Origin: Blautia pseudococcoides
GTDB taxonomy: Bacteria; Bacillota; Clostridia; Lachnospirales; Lachnospiraceae
Assembly (NCBI RefSeq): GCF_001689125.2
Contig: NZ_CP015405.2
Span: forward strand, 3,912,501 to 3,976,500
DNA length: 64,000 nt
Direction: 5' to 3'
In this document: one piece after another, positions 15,769-24,168 of the stretch
How positions within the stretch are numbered: position 1 is the stretch's first letter
Layout: each line of letters starts with the position of its first letter
Notes under the pieces: generated by a model
Databases searched by the model: none
Told to the model about the DNA's origin: nothing
The model's input: only the letters and a program-made list of their open reading frames with translations
Made by a program: the position numbers and the translations under genes

Positions 15769-16608
15769 TCACAAATCAAGAATCTTTGCGATTTCGTCCA
15801 CTGTATCGAGAACTTCATTGAATTTCAAATCTCCAATGTATTTGTTGTCCGCAGCATAGTTATCCCACAGAAGATATAACTGCGGCTCTTCACGGATATC
15901 CTTCAAAATATCTCTCCAGTCCCTGATATCATCAATCGAATCTCTTTTTTCCGCAGTATGAATAACTGCTGCCCTCAGAACATCCATCTGAACCACATCT
16001 TTACGGCTGCGGTAAAGAGTATGTAAATCATAAAAATCCCTTGCCCTTGTAGTTCCAATGTTTCTGCGGATAATCGTTTCATATTTTTCCGCAAGTACTG
16101 TCTCAAGCGTATATGCCATGACCGGAACCGTTTTCTCCTCAAACACAAACGGGAAATCATATCGAATGGCTGCAGGCGTAATAATATCTCCGGTAGTAAT
16201 GTCTATCTTCATTGGACTGTCAATCTTCCCGTATTTTGCACGCAGATGAACCCGGAAATTATTGTACGCATCATCCTCGCGGATCGGTTCAATTTTCTGA
16301 AATTCAAAAGAAATTCCGTCTCCCACATCCATTGCGATAATCTCTTTGACTGCAGAAACGATCTCGTCCTCTTCCATCTGAATACCACGCACCGTTGTGT
16401 CCATATCCATAGTAGTACGTTCACCAATACCGATCATTGATGATATCAAAAGTCCGCCCTTCAAAATAAAATTGTCCCGAAAGGATGAGGCTGCCAAACG
16501 ATCAATGATTCTTTCAAATAAAAACATCTGCAGCACTTCCTGTGCACGAAGATTTTTCTTCGCTGCCATGCTACGAATGGCTCCTTTTAGTTGTTCTGGT
16601 GTCTTCAT
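15769..16608 (-). CDS. abiEii: AbiEii-type nucleotidyltransferase toxin
   Basis: 279 residues of the AbiEii/AbiGii family, a type IV toxin-antitoxin toxin that gives phage resistance by arresting growth. The nucleotidyltransferase motifs are seen: FILKGGLLISSMIG followed by RTTMDMDTTVRG (the GG/S...DxD metal site), KIDITTGD (third acidic residue) and LAEKYETIIRRN. It fits family length and looks intact. Its ATG overlaps the antitoxin stop at 16608, so the two are translated together, toxin second as usual. Confidence 0.9.
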   Translation of the reverse strand: MKTPEQLKGAIRSMAAKKNLRAQEVLQMFLFERIIDRLAASSFRDNFILKGGLLISSMIGIGERTTMDMDTTVRGIQMEEDEIVSAVKEIIAMDVGDGISFEFQKIEPIREDDAYNNFRVHLRAKYGKIDSPMKIDITTGDIITPAAIRYDFPFVFEEKTVPVMAYTLETVLAEKYETIIRRNIGTTRARDFYDLHTLYRSRKDVVQMDVLRAAVIHTAEKRDSIDDIRDWRDILKDIREEPQLYLLWDNYAADNKYIGDLKFNEVLDTVDEIAKILDL

Positions 16609-17210
16609 TATAAAACCTCCATATATGTTCTTATCTTATCTTCAATTCCAAATATCTTGCCATATTTCAGCAGTTTTCGATTATTTGGATTTGTCTTAAA
16701 ATAGTCCTTAATTGCCTGCGTAAAAAGCTGCAGCTCTATTTGATCCTTATCCCGGATCACATCGCAAATACAGCGCTCCCTGTCATACAGCTTTACCATC
16801 CCGCCTTGAGGGGATTTTGTTTCTGTTATTCCAAGATCGTAAACTTCCGTCTGCACATAATGGCAACGCAAATTCGGATTATCACGCCTTAACCTGCTGA
16901 TGTTCGTTCCGCGAGGCAGCGTTATATCCAAGATGTTCGGCGTCTTGTCCGACATCCCCCAAAAGAACAGTGCGGTGCCATAGGAATATATTATCTTTGC
17001 GCTTTGTGCCTGAAGAAGCGCAAACTCATCAGTAAATTCATCGGTCAAAGTATATAACCCTTTTCGCACCGGATCTAATTTTCCCATATCAACATACTTT
17101 TTCAACATCGGTCTGCTGATTCCAGCCGCCTCAATATCAGAAGTCTTAACAAACCCATTACTTTTTTCTGCTATTGTTTGAATTTTAGTCCAAATCGTGT
17201 CCGTATCAAT
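16608..17210 (-). CDS. abiEi: AbiEi-type antitoxin and autorepressor, start codon unclear
   Basis: AbiEi antitoxins have an N-terminal winged-helix domain that represses the operon and a C-terminal domain that neutralises AbiEii. The frame from 17210 encodes the complete wHTH (IWTKIQTIAEKSNGFVKTSD, then AAGISRPMLKKYVDMGKL, VRKGLYTL) and gives 200 residues, normal for the family. It begins with ATT, right after AAGGAGGTGC, and no ATG, GTG or TTG lies in frame until the ATG at 17108, which would delete half of the wHTH. Either ATT is used, or the start codon was lost or misread. The operator lies at 17225-17277. Confidence 0.85.
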   Translation of the reverse strand: MDTDTIWTKIQTIAEKSNGFVKTSDIEAAGISRPMLKKYVDMGKLDPVRKGLYTLTDEFTDEFALLQAQSAKIIYSYGTALFFWGMSDKTPNILDITLPRGTNISRLRRDNPNLRCHYVQTEVYDLGITETKSPQGGMVKLYDRERCICDVIRDKDQIELQLFTQAIKDYFKTNPNNRKLLKYGKIFGIEDKIRTYMEVL

Positions 17211-17224
17211 GCACCTCCTTGGCT

Positions 17225-17277
17225 CTATTTACATTCGCACTCCATATTATACACTATTGAAGTGCGAATGTAAATAG
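17225..17277 (-). promoter_or_regulatory. AbiE promoter inside a perfect 17-bp inverted repeat
   Basis: CTATTTACATTCGCACT (17225-17241) is repeated exactly inverted at 17261-17277, with a 19-bp spacer. On the minus strand TTTACA lies in the upstream arm and TATAAT in the spacer, 17 bp apart. A dimeric AbiEi bound to both arms would cover the promoter. Confidence 0.85.
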
Positions 17278-17319
17278 AACTCCCGGAGATTAGTATGTCC
17301 AAATTGAAAACAATTATGC

Positions 17320-17348
17320 AAAAAGAGATGCCGCCGAAACGACATCCC
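17320..17348 (-). terminator. Terminator of the 17366 gene
   Basis: GGGATGTCG pairs with CGGCATCTC around a short loop, followed by TTTTT on the minus strand. Confidence 0.75.
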
Positions 17349-17365
17349 CAAGAAAAAATCAGAAT

Positions 17366-17692
17366 CTACTCGTACTTTACTGTCTTAAACCCTCCGATTG
17401 AGGTGAACAGTTCGATAAAAGTTTCGTTAATATTCGCCATATAAAGATTCTCATACAGGAACCTTATTACTTCTGGATTTGATATTTCCATGACAGTACG
17501 CTCTTGTTTATTAATAAGAAAATATTGCTTGGTCTCACCATTGATAAAAAATTGTTGCTGAGTGCCCTCCCAGCGATCCAGCATATAATTGAACGAATTT
17601 ATATCAGCATTTTTGCCCCAATCATATACCCAACATTCTTCACCATTTCTGATAATTTTTCTGTACGTGTCCGGATTATAATAAACAGACAT
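17366..17692 (-). CDS. Hypothetical protein
   Basis: 108 residues from the ATG at 17692 (GGAGG 6 nt upstream). It is rich in aromatic residues (SVYYNPDTYRKIIRNGEECW, YMLDRWEGTQQQFFINGE) with no transmembrane segment or known motif. It lies between the AbiE promoter and the DNA methyltransferase and has its own promoter (TATAAT near 17728) and terminator, so it is a single-gene unit. AT-rich like the AbiE cargo. Function unknown. Confidence 0.6.
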   Translation of the reverse strand: MSVYYNPDTYRKIIRNGEECWVYDWGKNADINSFNYMLDRWEGTQQQFFINGETKQYFLINKQERTVMEISNPEVIRFLYENLYMANINETFIELFTSIGGFKTVKYE

Positions 17693-17807
17693 ATTTCGCC
17701 TCCTGCTCATAAGTATATTTGTATTATAGCAAAAAAGCCATCCTTCTTCTACATATAGTTAAAGCAACTGAGGGATGCCTACAAAAGACATCCCCCAGAC
17801 GCAGATA

Positions 17808-18740
17808 CTATGCTGCGCTTCTGTTCAACGACCACATTCCCCTGCCATCATGAAAGAAGTATGTAGGATTGATCTGAAGCGTTTGGCGGATTTTTTCTTT
17901 CCACCACTTATTTGCCTGTGCTTTTTTGTGCGGCTCTATTTTCTCATAGAGAAACGTGAGCGTCACCGGCTCGCTGCACTGTTCCAAAACGGCAGCAACC
18001 ACATCACGCCATGTCGCCCCCGGCATATCCCGGATATCGACCTCCGCTTTTTTTGCCATGATAATCGGAACTAGAAGCGGTGAATCCTTTCGGACAATCA
18101 TCACATATTCATGAAGAATCGGGATGAATTTTCCGCTATACTGGATCTGGTCTGAAAAGCAGTTATGCTGGGCCTTGATGATGATATTCTCCAAAGACCC
18201 CGGTTTGACGATTTCAGAAAGCATACTGTAAAGCACGCCTCTTTTCTTAATGTCTCCCATTAAAACCGCCATCCTGCCACCTTTTTCAAGGGCAGAAAAC
18301 TGCTTCATCATGGCATAATTCATTTTATCAACAAAGCTTTCCCAGTCCGGTATGCGCGACAGATCATACTGTCTCGGGTCATAGCCGTAGTTCTTTTGAA
18401 CATCTGAGGCTTTATACATGACATCCGAAAACGTGACGATATCCCAATATGGAGGATGCCAGAAGATGAACTCCGGGCGCTCCGGGATCTCGCAGTTCAT
18501 GATGTCAAAGCCGCTGTGCAGGTCATAGAGATGACTGCCAACGCCCAGCTTGTCCGCCGCCGCTTTGGTCGTCCCGCTGCCGCACATGTAGTCACAGATT
18601 TCTCCCGGGCGAAAGAACCCTAAAAGATCCTCAATCAGTCTGGGAGAGCAGTTCCCCCGATAACGGTTGTCGCCGCCTTCGCCACGCTCCGGATAGGAAA
18701 CGATGCTGGTCAGCGGCCTTGTATCGCTTTTATAAGGCAT
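17808..18740 (-). CDS. DNA adenine/cytosine-N4 methyltransferase, orphan
   Basis: 310 residues. The SAM-binding motif is ICDYMCGSGTTKAAADKL (motif I, ~48-66) and the catalytic motif is FWHPPYWD (~93-100), an HPPY variant of DPPY/SPPY, giving an amino-methyltransferase. Later strands include GGRMAVLMGDIKKRG. The last ~75 residues look like a winged-helix (AVLEQCSEPVTLTFLYEKI, NPTYFFHDGRGMWSL), perhaps for DNA contact. No restriction enzyme is nearby, so a role in protecting the element or in regulation is likely. It heads a string of overlapping genes downstream of 21808. Confidence 0.85.
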   Translation of the reverse strand: MPYKSDTRPLTSIVSYPERGEGGDNRYRGNCSPRLIEDLLGFFRPGEICDYMCGSGTTKAAADKLGVGSHLYDLHSGFDIMNCEIPERPEFIFWHPPYWDIVTFSDVMYKASDVQKNYGYDPRQYDLSRIPDWESFVDKMNYAMMKQFSALEKGGRMAVLMGDIKKRGVLYSMLSEIVKPGSLENIIIKAQHNCFSDQIQYSGKFIPILHEYVMIVRKDSPLLVPIIMAKKAEVDIRDMPGATWRDVVAAVLEQCSEPVTLTFLYEKIEPHKKAQANKWWKEKIRQTLQINPTYFFHDGRGMWSLNRSAA

Positions 18741-18751
18741 AACGCCACCTC

Positions 18752-19189
18752 CTAACCTCCATTCTCAACAGACTGGTAATCTATTTCTATCGCCTCATCT
18801 GTCAAAATGGAAACATATTTTCGGAAAAGCCCTGCGACGGCCTCCTCCGTCATGAGCTGTCTGTGTTTTCCCATGTTCCAGGGATAGTCCGGCACATAGA
18901 GCAGATAATCCGTGCCGTCATGGCTGTCGCACGCCACAAGGTCAATGTCCTCTGCCTCAAGGATCACTTCTTTTAAGATGGTTGCTAGGCCAAGCATATA
19001 GTCCTGGTCGAACTCCAGATAATCCTCGTAGGCCGGCTCCGATATCTCACTCTCATCCAGCCATTCCTGTATTTTCTTTTGGTACTCCGGCGCCAGGGAA
19101 ATCAGCTTCTGCAGGCGTTCCACAGACTCATCCGTAATATCGGAAACGCAGATTCCATAGCCGTAAGTATGCCATTCTGAGTAACTCAT
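18752..19189 (-). CDS. Conserved acidic hypothetical protein
   Basis: 145 residues, strongly acidic, starting MSYSEWHTYGYGICVSDI. The middle has DYMLGLATILKEVILEAEDI and a Asp-rich HDGTDYLLYVPDYPWNM strand pattern. No known motif or membrane segment. Its start overlaps the end of the next gene by 4 bp, showing tight operon packing. Proteins of this kind are common in Firmicutes conjugative elements, with no defined role; DNA mimicry or antirestriction is an unproven idea based on charge. Confidence 0.65.
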   Translation of the reverse strand: MSYSEWHTYGYGICVSDITDESVERLQKLISLAPEYQKKIQEWLDESEISEPAYEDYLEFDQDYMLGLATILKEVILEAEDIDLVACDSHDGTDYLLYVPDYPWNMGKHRQLMTEEAVAGLFRKYVSILTDEAIEIDYQSVENGG

Positions 19190-19527
19190 ACTGCACCTCC
19201 TAACGGCACATCATCATGCCAGTTGTTTTTTGCACTACGAAACAACTCCACGAGTTGCCTCACAGTCATGTCAATATCGGAAACATTTTCGGTAGCCTCA
19301 AACCCATCTGCACTTAATTCAAACCAGCACTGGTCCACCTCCTCGTCAAACCTGTCAAAGCGTTTTTCAGGAAGCCCCACCTGCCGGGGAATGAAATATT
19401 CCCCACAGTCTAGACAGGATATGACTTCTGCGATTTGCGCTTCGCTTATCTCACCAATAACCACACAGGAATTTGGCATCTTGTAGTTGTCGGCATCCCG
19501 ATAGAGATAGTTGAGCTTTGTATTCAT
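19186..19527 (-). CDS. Conserved hypothetical protein
   Basis: 113 residues starting MNTKLNYLYRDADNYKMPNS, with ECLDCGEYFIPRQVGLPEKRF-like core (SCLDCGEYFIPRQVGLPEK) and an acidic C-terminal half. This pattern recurs in many gut Firmicutes mobile elements but no function is known. It overlaps the next gene by 4 bp (ATGA) and follows the 287-residue gene by 6 bp, so it is in one mRNA with its neighbours. Confidence 0.65.
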   Translation of the reverse strand: MNTKLNYLYRDADNYKMPNSCVVIGEISEAQIAEVISCLDCGEYFIPRQVGLPEKRFDRFDEEVDQCWFELSADGFEATENVSDIDMTVRQLVELFRSAKNNWHDDVPLGGAV

Positions 19528-19533
19528 AGATCT

Positions 19534-20397
19534 TTACGCCTCCTCCTGCAGATACTCATTCACAAACTCATGTGCAACCTCGGAAACTGTCTCCCAATAG
19601 GCTTCCCAGTAGGAATCGTTTTTGCCCAGCTTGTTCTGGAGCCTTTCCGGGAAACGGGGATCCTGGACCATGCGGTTATATTGCTCATCGGTCAGCTGAT
19701 CCAGCTCATCCCAGTCTGACACCTGCGATACAAAATCCTCAAGCTGGCAGGATGCCTGATAAAGCCATCCCATCTCCCTGACAAACCGGTTGGAAACGCA
19801 GAGCTGCTGCGAGACGATTGCGATATGGTAATGGCTCTCACAGTATTCGCCGTCAATGTAACATTCATAGAGGGAGTCCGTGGAATGCTCCTTGAACTTC
19901 TCATCATCCGCCCATTGCGGAATACAGCCGCTTTCCTGCTCCTCTTTCAGCTTCTGCACCAGTATGCGTTTCGCATCATTGAAGTCCGTATAGACCTCGG
20001 AAGAATTTCCCTGTTCGCCGTCCACCGCCCAGTCTTCCAAAAGAATATGGATCCTCGGGTGCTGGCGGCACTCTTTCAGGTCATCAAGCGTCTCCACCAT
20101 AGACGGGGCCATGATGACAAGATCCAGGATGATGTCGTCAATGGTTTTAGGCTCGTCATACAAATCAGAAAAAATTTCTTCCAGCTTTTTTACTTCACAG
20201 GGCAGTGCAGGAACTTCAAAAGAGCAATATATATCCGGCGTTTCATTTTCCGTTTCCTTATCCTCTCCATCACGGATTTCCGTAATCGTCCCATACAGAC
20301 CCTCATACTCGCTTTCCGGCGTTCCCACGATGGGAGCGCCGATTACATAGGTTGTGCCGTCGTATTCAAACTCAGCACCGATTCGATTGATAATCAT
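19534..20397 (-). CDS. Hypothetical protein with N-terminal small beta domain
   Basis: 287 residues, acidic. The first 45 residues (FEYDGTTYVIGAPIVGTPES, YEGLYGTITEIRDGED) look like a small beta-barrel (an SH3/KOW-like pattern). The remainder is a mixed helical region with many Glu/Asp and conserved Cys/His (YECYIDGEYCESHYHIAIVS). No catalytic motif recognised. Operon member, GGAGG-type site before the ATG. Confidence 0.6.
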   Translation of the reverse strand: MIINRIGAEFEYDGTTYVIGAPIVGTPESEYEGLYGTITEIRDGEDKETENETPDIYCSFEVPALPCEVKKLEEIFSDLYDEPKTIDDIILDLVIMAPSMVETLDDLKECRQHPRIHILLEDWAVDGEQGNSSEVYTDFNDAKRILVQKLKEEQESGCIPQWADDEKFKEHSTDSLYECYIDGEYCESHYHIAIVSQQLCVSNRFVREMGWLYQASCQLEDFVSQVSDWDELDQLTDEQYNRMVQDPRFPERLQNKLGKNDSYWEAYWETVSEVAHEFVNEYLQEEA

Positions 20398-20414
20398 TTT
20401 TTGATACCTCCTCT

Positions 20415-20672
20415 TTATTCTGAAACTTTTATTGCAAACAGGCAGCGGGGATCATAGCGCATTTCGATGGCTGCCTTTTTACAGGCTTCCTCCTCGTTTT
20501 CCGCTTTTATGACTGCGATAAATGGAGTCGGCTCCATATCATGCCATTTGTCTTCGCTGTCTGCACTGTACATGTCGATATCCGCCAGCTCATCATCTGT
20601 CAAACCGGCAATATCAAACATTTGTGAGTCCCGGACCCATGAAGAGTCCATGCAAACGACATAAGTGTTCAT
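20415..20672 (-). CDS. Hypothetical small acidic protein
   Basis: 85 residues starting MNTYVVCMDSSWVRDSQMFD. The C-terminal half (PFIAVIKAENEEEACKKAAI, then RCLFAIKVSE) has the look of a small alpha/beta fold. No motif recognised. It lies 11 bp below the 374-residue gene and 17 bp above the 287-residue gene in the same operon. Confidence 0.6.
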   Translation of the reverse strand: MNTYVVCMDSSWVRDSQMFDIAGLTDDELADIDMYSADSEDKWHDMEPTPFIAVIKAENEEEACKKAAIEMRYDPRCLFAIKVSE

Positions 20673-20683
20673 CCGTCTCCTCC

Positions 20684-21808
20684 TTAAATGTGGTAGTCTA
20701 CGGAAACCAGTACCATATCCTCATCCATGTCATCAATGTATCCATCAATGCAGCTGCGCCAGTCTACCGGGGCATAGCTGCCGGTTCCCGGATCCTGCAC
20801 GCTGTCTTCCACGCTCAGCCACTGGCCCTCATCCACGATGTCATGCGAGCCTACCGGATACTTCCAGCAGCCCGGAATCCCGTATTCCTCCAGGTATTCC
20901 TCCAAGGTAGAGTCCTTGCGGTAAACCAGTTCGCCCCAGTGCATAACTCCGTCTGGGACAATCTCTCCATGGAAATCCGGATCCGTCTTTCCTGCCAGGA
21001 ACATCTGCTCAAGCTTATGGAACCGCTCTGCGGCTTTCTGGTTTCGCCAGTCTCGCATGGCATCCCACGCAATGTCCTTTTTCCTGGCAGCGCATACCCA
21101 CCGGTATCCTTCCGGCGCCTCTGATTTCCGATCCGAGTTGCACCAGCTTCGCTCACCGATAGAATACTCAGTGCAGGCGTCCTTTACCAGGAACATCTCC
21201 GGCCATCGCCCGCCAATGGAATACCAGTCCCATATGGCGTTTGGATTATAATAATATCCATAGCCTTGATGCTTTTCATCAAAAGAAAAGCCACACCTTT
21301 CTTCTGCATATTTCTCAAAACTCTTATAGAGCTTTTTGCGGGGATAATTAGGCAGAGCCACCATTCGTTTTGCTTTTTTTGTACGCTTTTCATGATGAAG
21401 CGATCCTGCATCCCTTTGGAACACTTTTCCGTCACGGACAACAAATCTGCCCCAGAGTGGATCGCCATACTGCTCCACAATTGTTCCTTGAGGCAGCTTT
21501 ATACAATCAACCACGCTCTCATATTCCTCGCGCAGTTTTTCTGTCCGATCTTCAAATTCCAGATATTCTGGATCCTCCAGCGACTCACAATAAGGATACA
21601 TCAGCTCAGAAACGCCGTCATTTACTGCACGGGAAAATGATGACTGAAGGTTTTGAAACCTCCCAATCGTAAAGTCCAGCATAAAGTTCTTTGTTTCTAT
21701 TTGTTTCTGAAGTTCTAATTCCTTCAGGGCCTCCACTATCTGTTTGTCCAGTTCCTTGTCTTCCCTTACCTCAGGAATTTCTAAAATTGCTAATGTTAAA
21801 AAGTGCAT
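20684..21808 (-). CDS. Conserved mobile-element protein with NPNAIWDWYSIGGRW motif
   Basis: 374 residues. A helical N-terminal third (VEALKELELQKQIETKNFM) is followed by the hallmark YYYNPNAIWDWYSIGGRWPE, a motif that recurs in phage and conjugative-element proteins of unknown function. A second half carries HWGELVYRKDSTLEEYLEEY and an acidic tail. Cytoplasmic by composition. AAAGGAAGG precedes the ATG, and a hairpin without T tract (21836-21861) lies upstream. Confidence 0.65.
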   Translation of the reverse strand: MHFLTLAILEIPEVREDKELDKQIVEALKELELQKQIETKNFMLDFTIGRFQNLQSSFSRAVNDGVSELMYPYCESLEDPEYLEFEDRTEKLREEYESVVDCIKLPQGTIVEQYGDPLWGRFVVRDGKVFQRDAGSLHHEKRTKKAKRMVALPNYPRKKLYKSFEKYAEERCGFSFDEKHQGYGYYYNPNAIWDWYSIGGRWPEMFLVKDACTEYSIGERSWCNSDRKSEAPEGYRWVCAARKKDIAWDAMRDWRNQKAAERFHKLEQMFLAGKTDPDFHGEIVPDGVMHWGELVYRKDSTLEEYLEEYGIPGCWKYPVGSHDIVDEGQWLSVEDSVQDPGTGSYAPVDWRSCIDGYIDDMDEDMVLVSVDYHI

Positions 21809-21835
21809 AATTACCTTCCTTTCTGGATAACAAGA

Positions 21836-21861
21836 GGGCAGCCGTAGAAATCCGGCTGCCC
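21836..21861 (-). other. Hairpin between the VWA gene and the 374-residue gene
   Basis: GGGCAGCCG and CGGCTGCCC form a perfect 9-bp stem. On the minus strand it is followed by CTCTTGTTATCC, not a T tract, so termination in the direction of the genes is doubtful. Confidence 0.5.
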
Positions 21862-21887
21862 GTTGTGTTTTTTATAATTTGATGTCG

Positions 21888-24140
21888 TTATACCCTTATA
21901 TGCCGCTTAACTACAGCGGTCAGTTTTGTGGGCAGTTGTTTTAAATCCGAGATATCCATGAATGAGTCTCCGTAGATTCTCTCAATGTTCTGCTTGTCAT
22001 CTCCAATTGCCGCAGCTACAAATAAAATGCCTTTGCGCTGATATTCCTGTTTGATGCCGCGTAGATCCTCCTCAGCTGCAGAACCGCTATATCCACTGTC
22101 AGCAGGCTGCCCATCTGAAACCAGTATGAGGATTTTTACTGCTTCCGGCCGCTTAGACAGCTGTTCCGCTACAAAACGAAGCGCTGCTCCGTCACGGTTA
22201 CTGCCTCTGGCCGCAATGTCCATCATACGGTATTTATCATCGTGGTCAAAGCCGTCAAATTCCGCATAGGAATACAGTGCCACCGTATTTCCAACATCGG
22301 TATAATCGGTGGAATGACCATAGACCATTACCGGAATGTCCAGGCTCTGACAGAAATCATACAGAATGATAGCCGAGGCTCTTGCATAAGTACAGCGGTC
22401 ACAGGAACACATGGATCCTGACTCATCCAGAAGCAGACCGACTGCCAGTTCCGGAATTTCATTGGGCAGGTTATTTTTGTAAAACACCTTCCCATCGTTC
22501 CTGCACAATGCGTGCACATCCAGACGTCGGCCCATGATAAGACCGGTCAGCTTGCCGCCTCTTCGATTTTCCTTGAGCTGCTTCTGCAAACTCTTCTGCA
22601 GCTGGCGGGAAATATTGATCAAAGGTCCCGCAATAGCATTATACTGTTCTATAAGCTCCTCATCCACAGAGGCAATCCGATTGATTCGGATAGGTACTCC
22701 TTCATGGATATTCCCATAGGAAATGTTCTGAGCGACATCATTCAGCTCCTGAATCCTTTCATTCTCCAACTGCTCGCAGGCCGCCTTTTCCGCCATTTTA
22801 TCCAGAAGGCGTTCAATATCAGCCGCCGCACGGTCGTAATGCTCCCGCTCGTAATCTTCGTTTTTTTCTACGGAACCACCAACAGGTTCTGAGAGCGATT
22901 CTGACTGGTGATAAGGAATACGCCCTTGCTCAGTATCGGAAGTTTCCTCTTTTCCAGAACCAGAATTCCTCCCATTCAGCGGGATTGCGTCTTCATCTGA
23001 AGAATTATCGCTTTCCCCAGACCCAGATGGATTTTCTTCCGTTTTAGAGTCAGTCTGGGAATCATCCTCATTCTCGGCGTCTGCATGGGTCTGTGCACGT
23101 TTGCCTGCCGTCGCAGATTCTTCTGTCTCACCAGAAGCTTCCGGTACCGGTGTGCTGTTTCCCTCACCCAATTCAGAACCGCCGGTAATCGCTCCCAGCA
23201 CTTCCGATAAGGTTTCTGCAAGACTGGTGGAACCGCCGGAGGCTTCCGCCTCTTCCTGACGTTTTTTACATTCCTCACAAAAAGATTCGATATAGTCCCA
23301 GCACCTTACCAGTACCATATTGACGACATTCAACCGGTCTTTTCCGGACTTGCTCATTAAAGCACTGTCAATATCGGTAATCAGGCCAAACACTGACTGA
23401 ATCCTTTCGTCGCTGAGCGGTTCGTCTCCATACTTGATTTCTCCAAATTTGCCATAAGACAACATGATCTGGAGGATGCTTTCAAAAATATGCTTTCCTT
23501 CATCCTCATTTTCAATCAGCTGTGTCACTGTTTCAATATGTTCAAAATGCTGCTCCCGCAGCTTTTCAAGGCCGTATCCCAATGTGCCCGGAAAATTATT
23601 CAACATCCTGTTTTCGATATACCCATCCTCAATTACATTGGAAATATAATGGGAAACCATCTGCACCATCTCAAGATTTTTTGGATCGGTTTTCACATAA
23701 TTCCAGAATGCCTTTTCGTTCCGTGCATCCGCTGTCGTTTTCAGATCCGGCGGATAAGGATACCAACGGTAACTTCCCAAATAATTGGTATGTGTCTGCG
23801 CCGCCAAGAAGTCCGTATAAAGGACATGACCCAGTTCATGTGCGAACATGCCGCATACGATCTGGTAGCGGTTTTCCCGCCCCTTTACCTTCGTGACCAT
23901 AGAATTCCCGGCATTGATACGTATAAGCATATTATCTGTTGATGCCACATGCTTTTCTCTCGGTTTCCAGTAAAGATTAACGCGGACCCGTCGGTTATAA
24001 CGATACCGCCTCGTCTGTGCTGCCGCCAAATCTTCAAAATGTCCCGCCAAAAGACGGGACGAGAAGAATTGTCGGTCTGAGATTTTACTGCGCTGCTCAT
24101 TGAGCCGCTGTTTTACTAACTTATGATTCACCCTCGCCAT
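21888..24140 (-). CDS. VWA-domain protein with N-terminal HExxH metallopeptidase-like domain (CobT-like)
   Basis: 750 residues. HELGH at 101-105 (within GMFAHELGHVLYTDF) followed by NVIEDGYIENRM at ~168-179 resembles a zinc metallopeptidase site with its distal Glu. Residues ~300-430 are an acidic, Ser/Gly-rich disordered stretch. The C-terminal VWA domain has the MIDAS motif LDESGSM at 571-577 and later VSDGQPAD. This is the domain order of CobT/DUF2201-type proteins that work with a MoxR/CobS AAA+ ATPase, and the MoxR gene lies directly upstream (split by an intron). The pair probably remodels or proteolyses a target using ATP; the target in this element is unknown. Confidence 0.85.
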   Translation of the reverse strand: MARVNHKLVKQRLNEQRSKISDRQFFSSRLLAGHFEDLAAAQTRRYRYNRRVRVNLYWKPREKHVASTDNMLIRINAGNSMVTKVKGRENRYQIVCGMFAHELGHVLYTDFLAAQTHTNYLGSYRWYPYPPDLKTTADARNEKAFWNYVKTDPKNLEMVQMVSHYISNVIEDGYIENRMLNNFPGTLGYGLEKLREQHFEHIETVTQLIENEDEGKHIFESILQIMLSYGKFGEIKYGDEPLSDERIQSVFGLITDIDSALMSKSGKDRLNVVNMVLVRCWDYIESFCEECKKRQEEAEASGGSTSLAETLSEVLGAITGGSELGEGNSTPVPEASGETEESATAGKRAQTHADAENEDDSQTDSKTEENPSGSGESDNSSDEDAIPLNGRNSGSGKEETSDTEQGRIPYHQSESLSEPVGGSVEKNEDYEREHYDRAAADIERLLDKMAEKAACEQLENERIQELNDVAQNISYGNIHEGVPIRINRIASVDEELIEQYNAIAGPLINISRQLQKSLQKQLKENRRGGKLTGLIMGRRLDVHALCRNDGKVFYKNNLPNEIPELAVGLLLDESGSMCSCDRCTYARASAIILYDFCQSLDIPVMVYGHSTDYTDVGNTVALYSYAEFDGFDHDDKYRMMDIAARGSNRDGAALRFVAEQLSKRPEAVKILILVSDGQPADSGYSGSAAEEDLRGIKQEYQRKGILFVAAAIGDDKQNIERIYGDSFMDISDLKQLPTKLTAVVKRHIRV

Positions 24141-24168
24141 ACAGGGTTGACCTCCTTTCTAAATACGT

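Noticed and set aside
21836..21861. Minus-strand terminator below the VWA gene
   Set aside because: The stem is strong but the T run is on the plus side, not after it in the direction of transcription.
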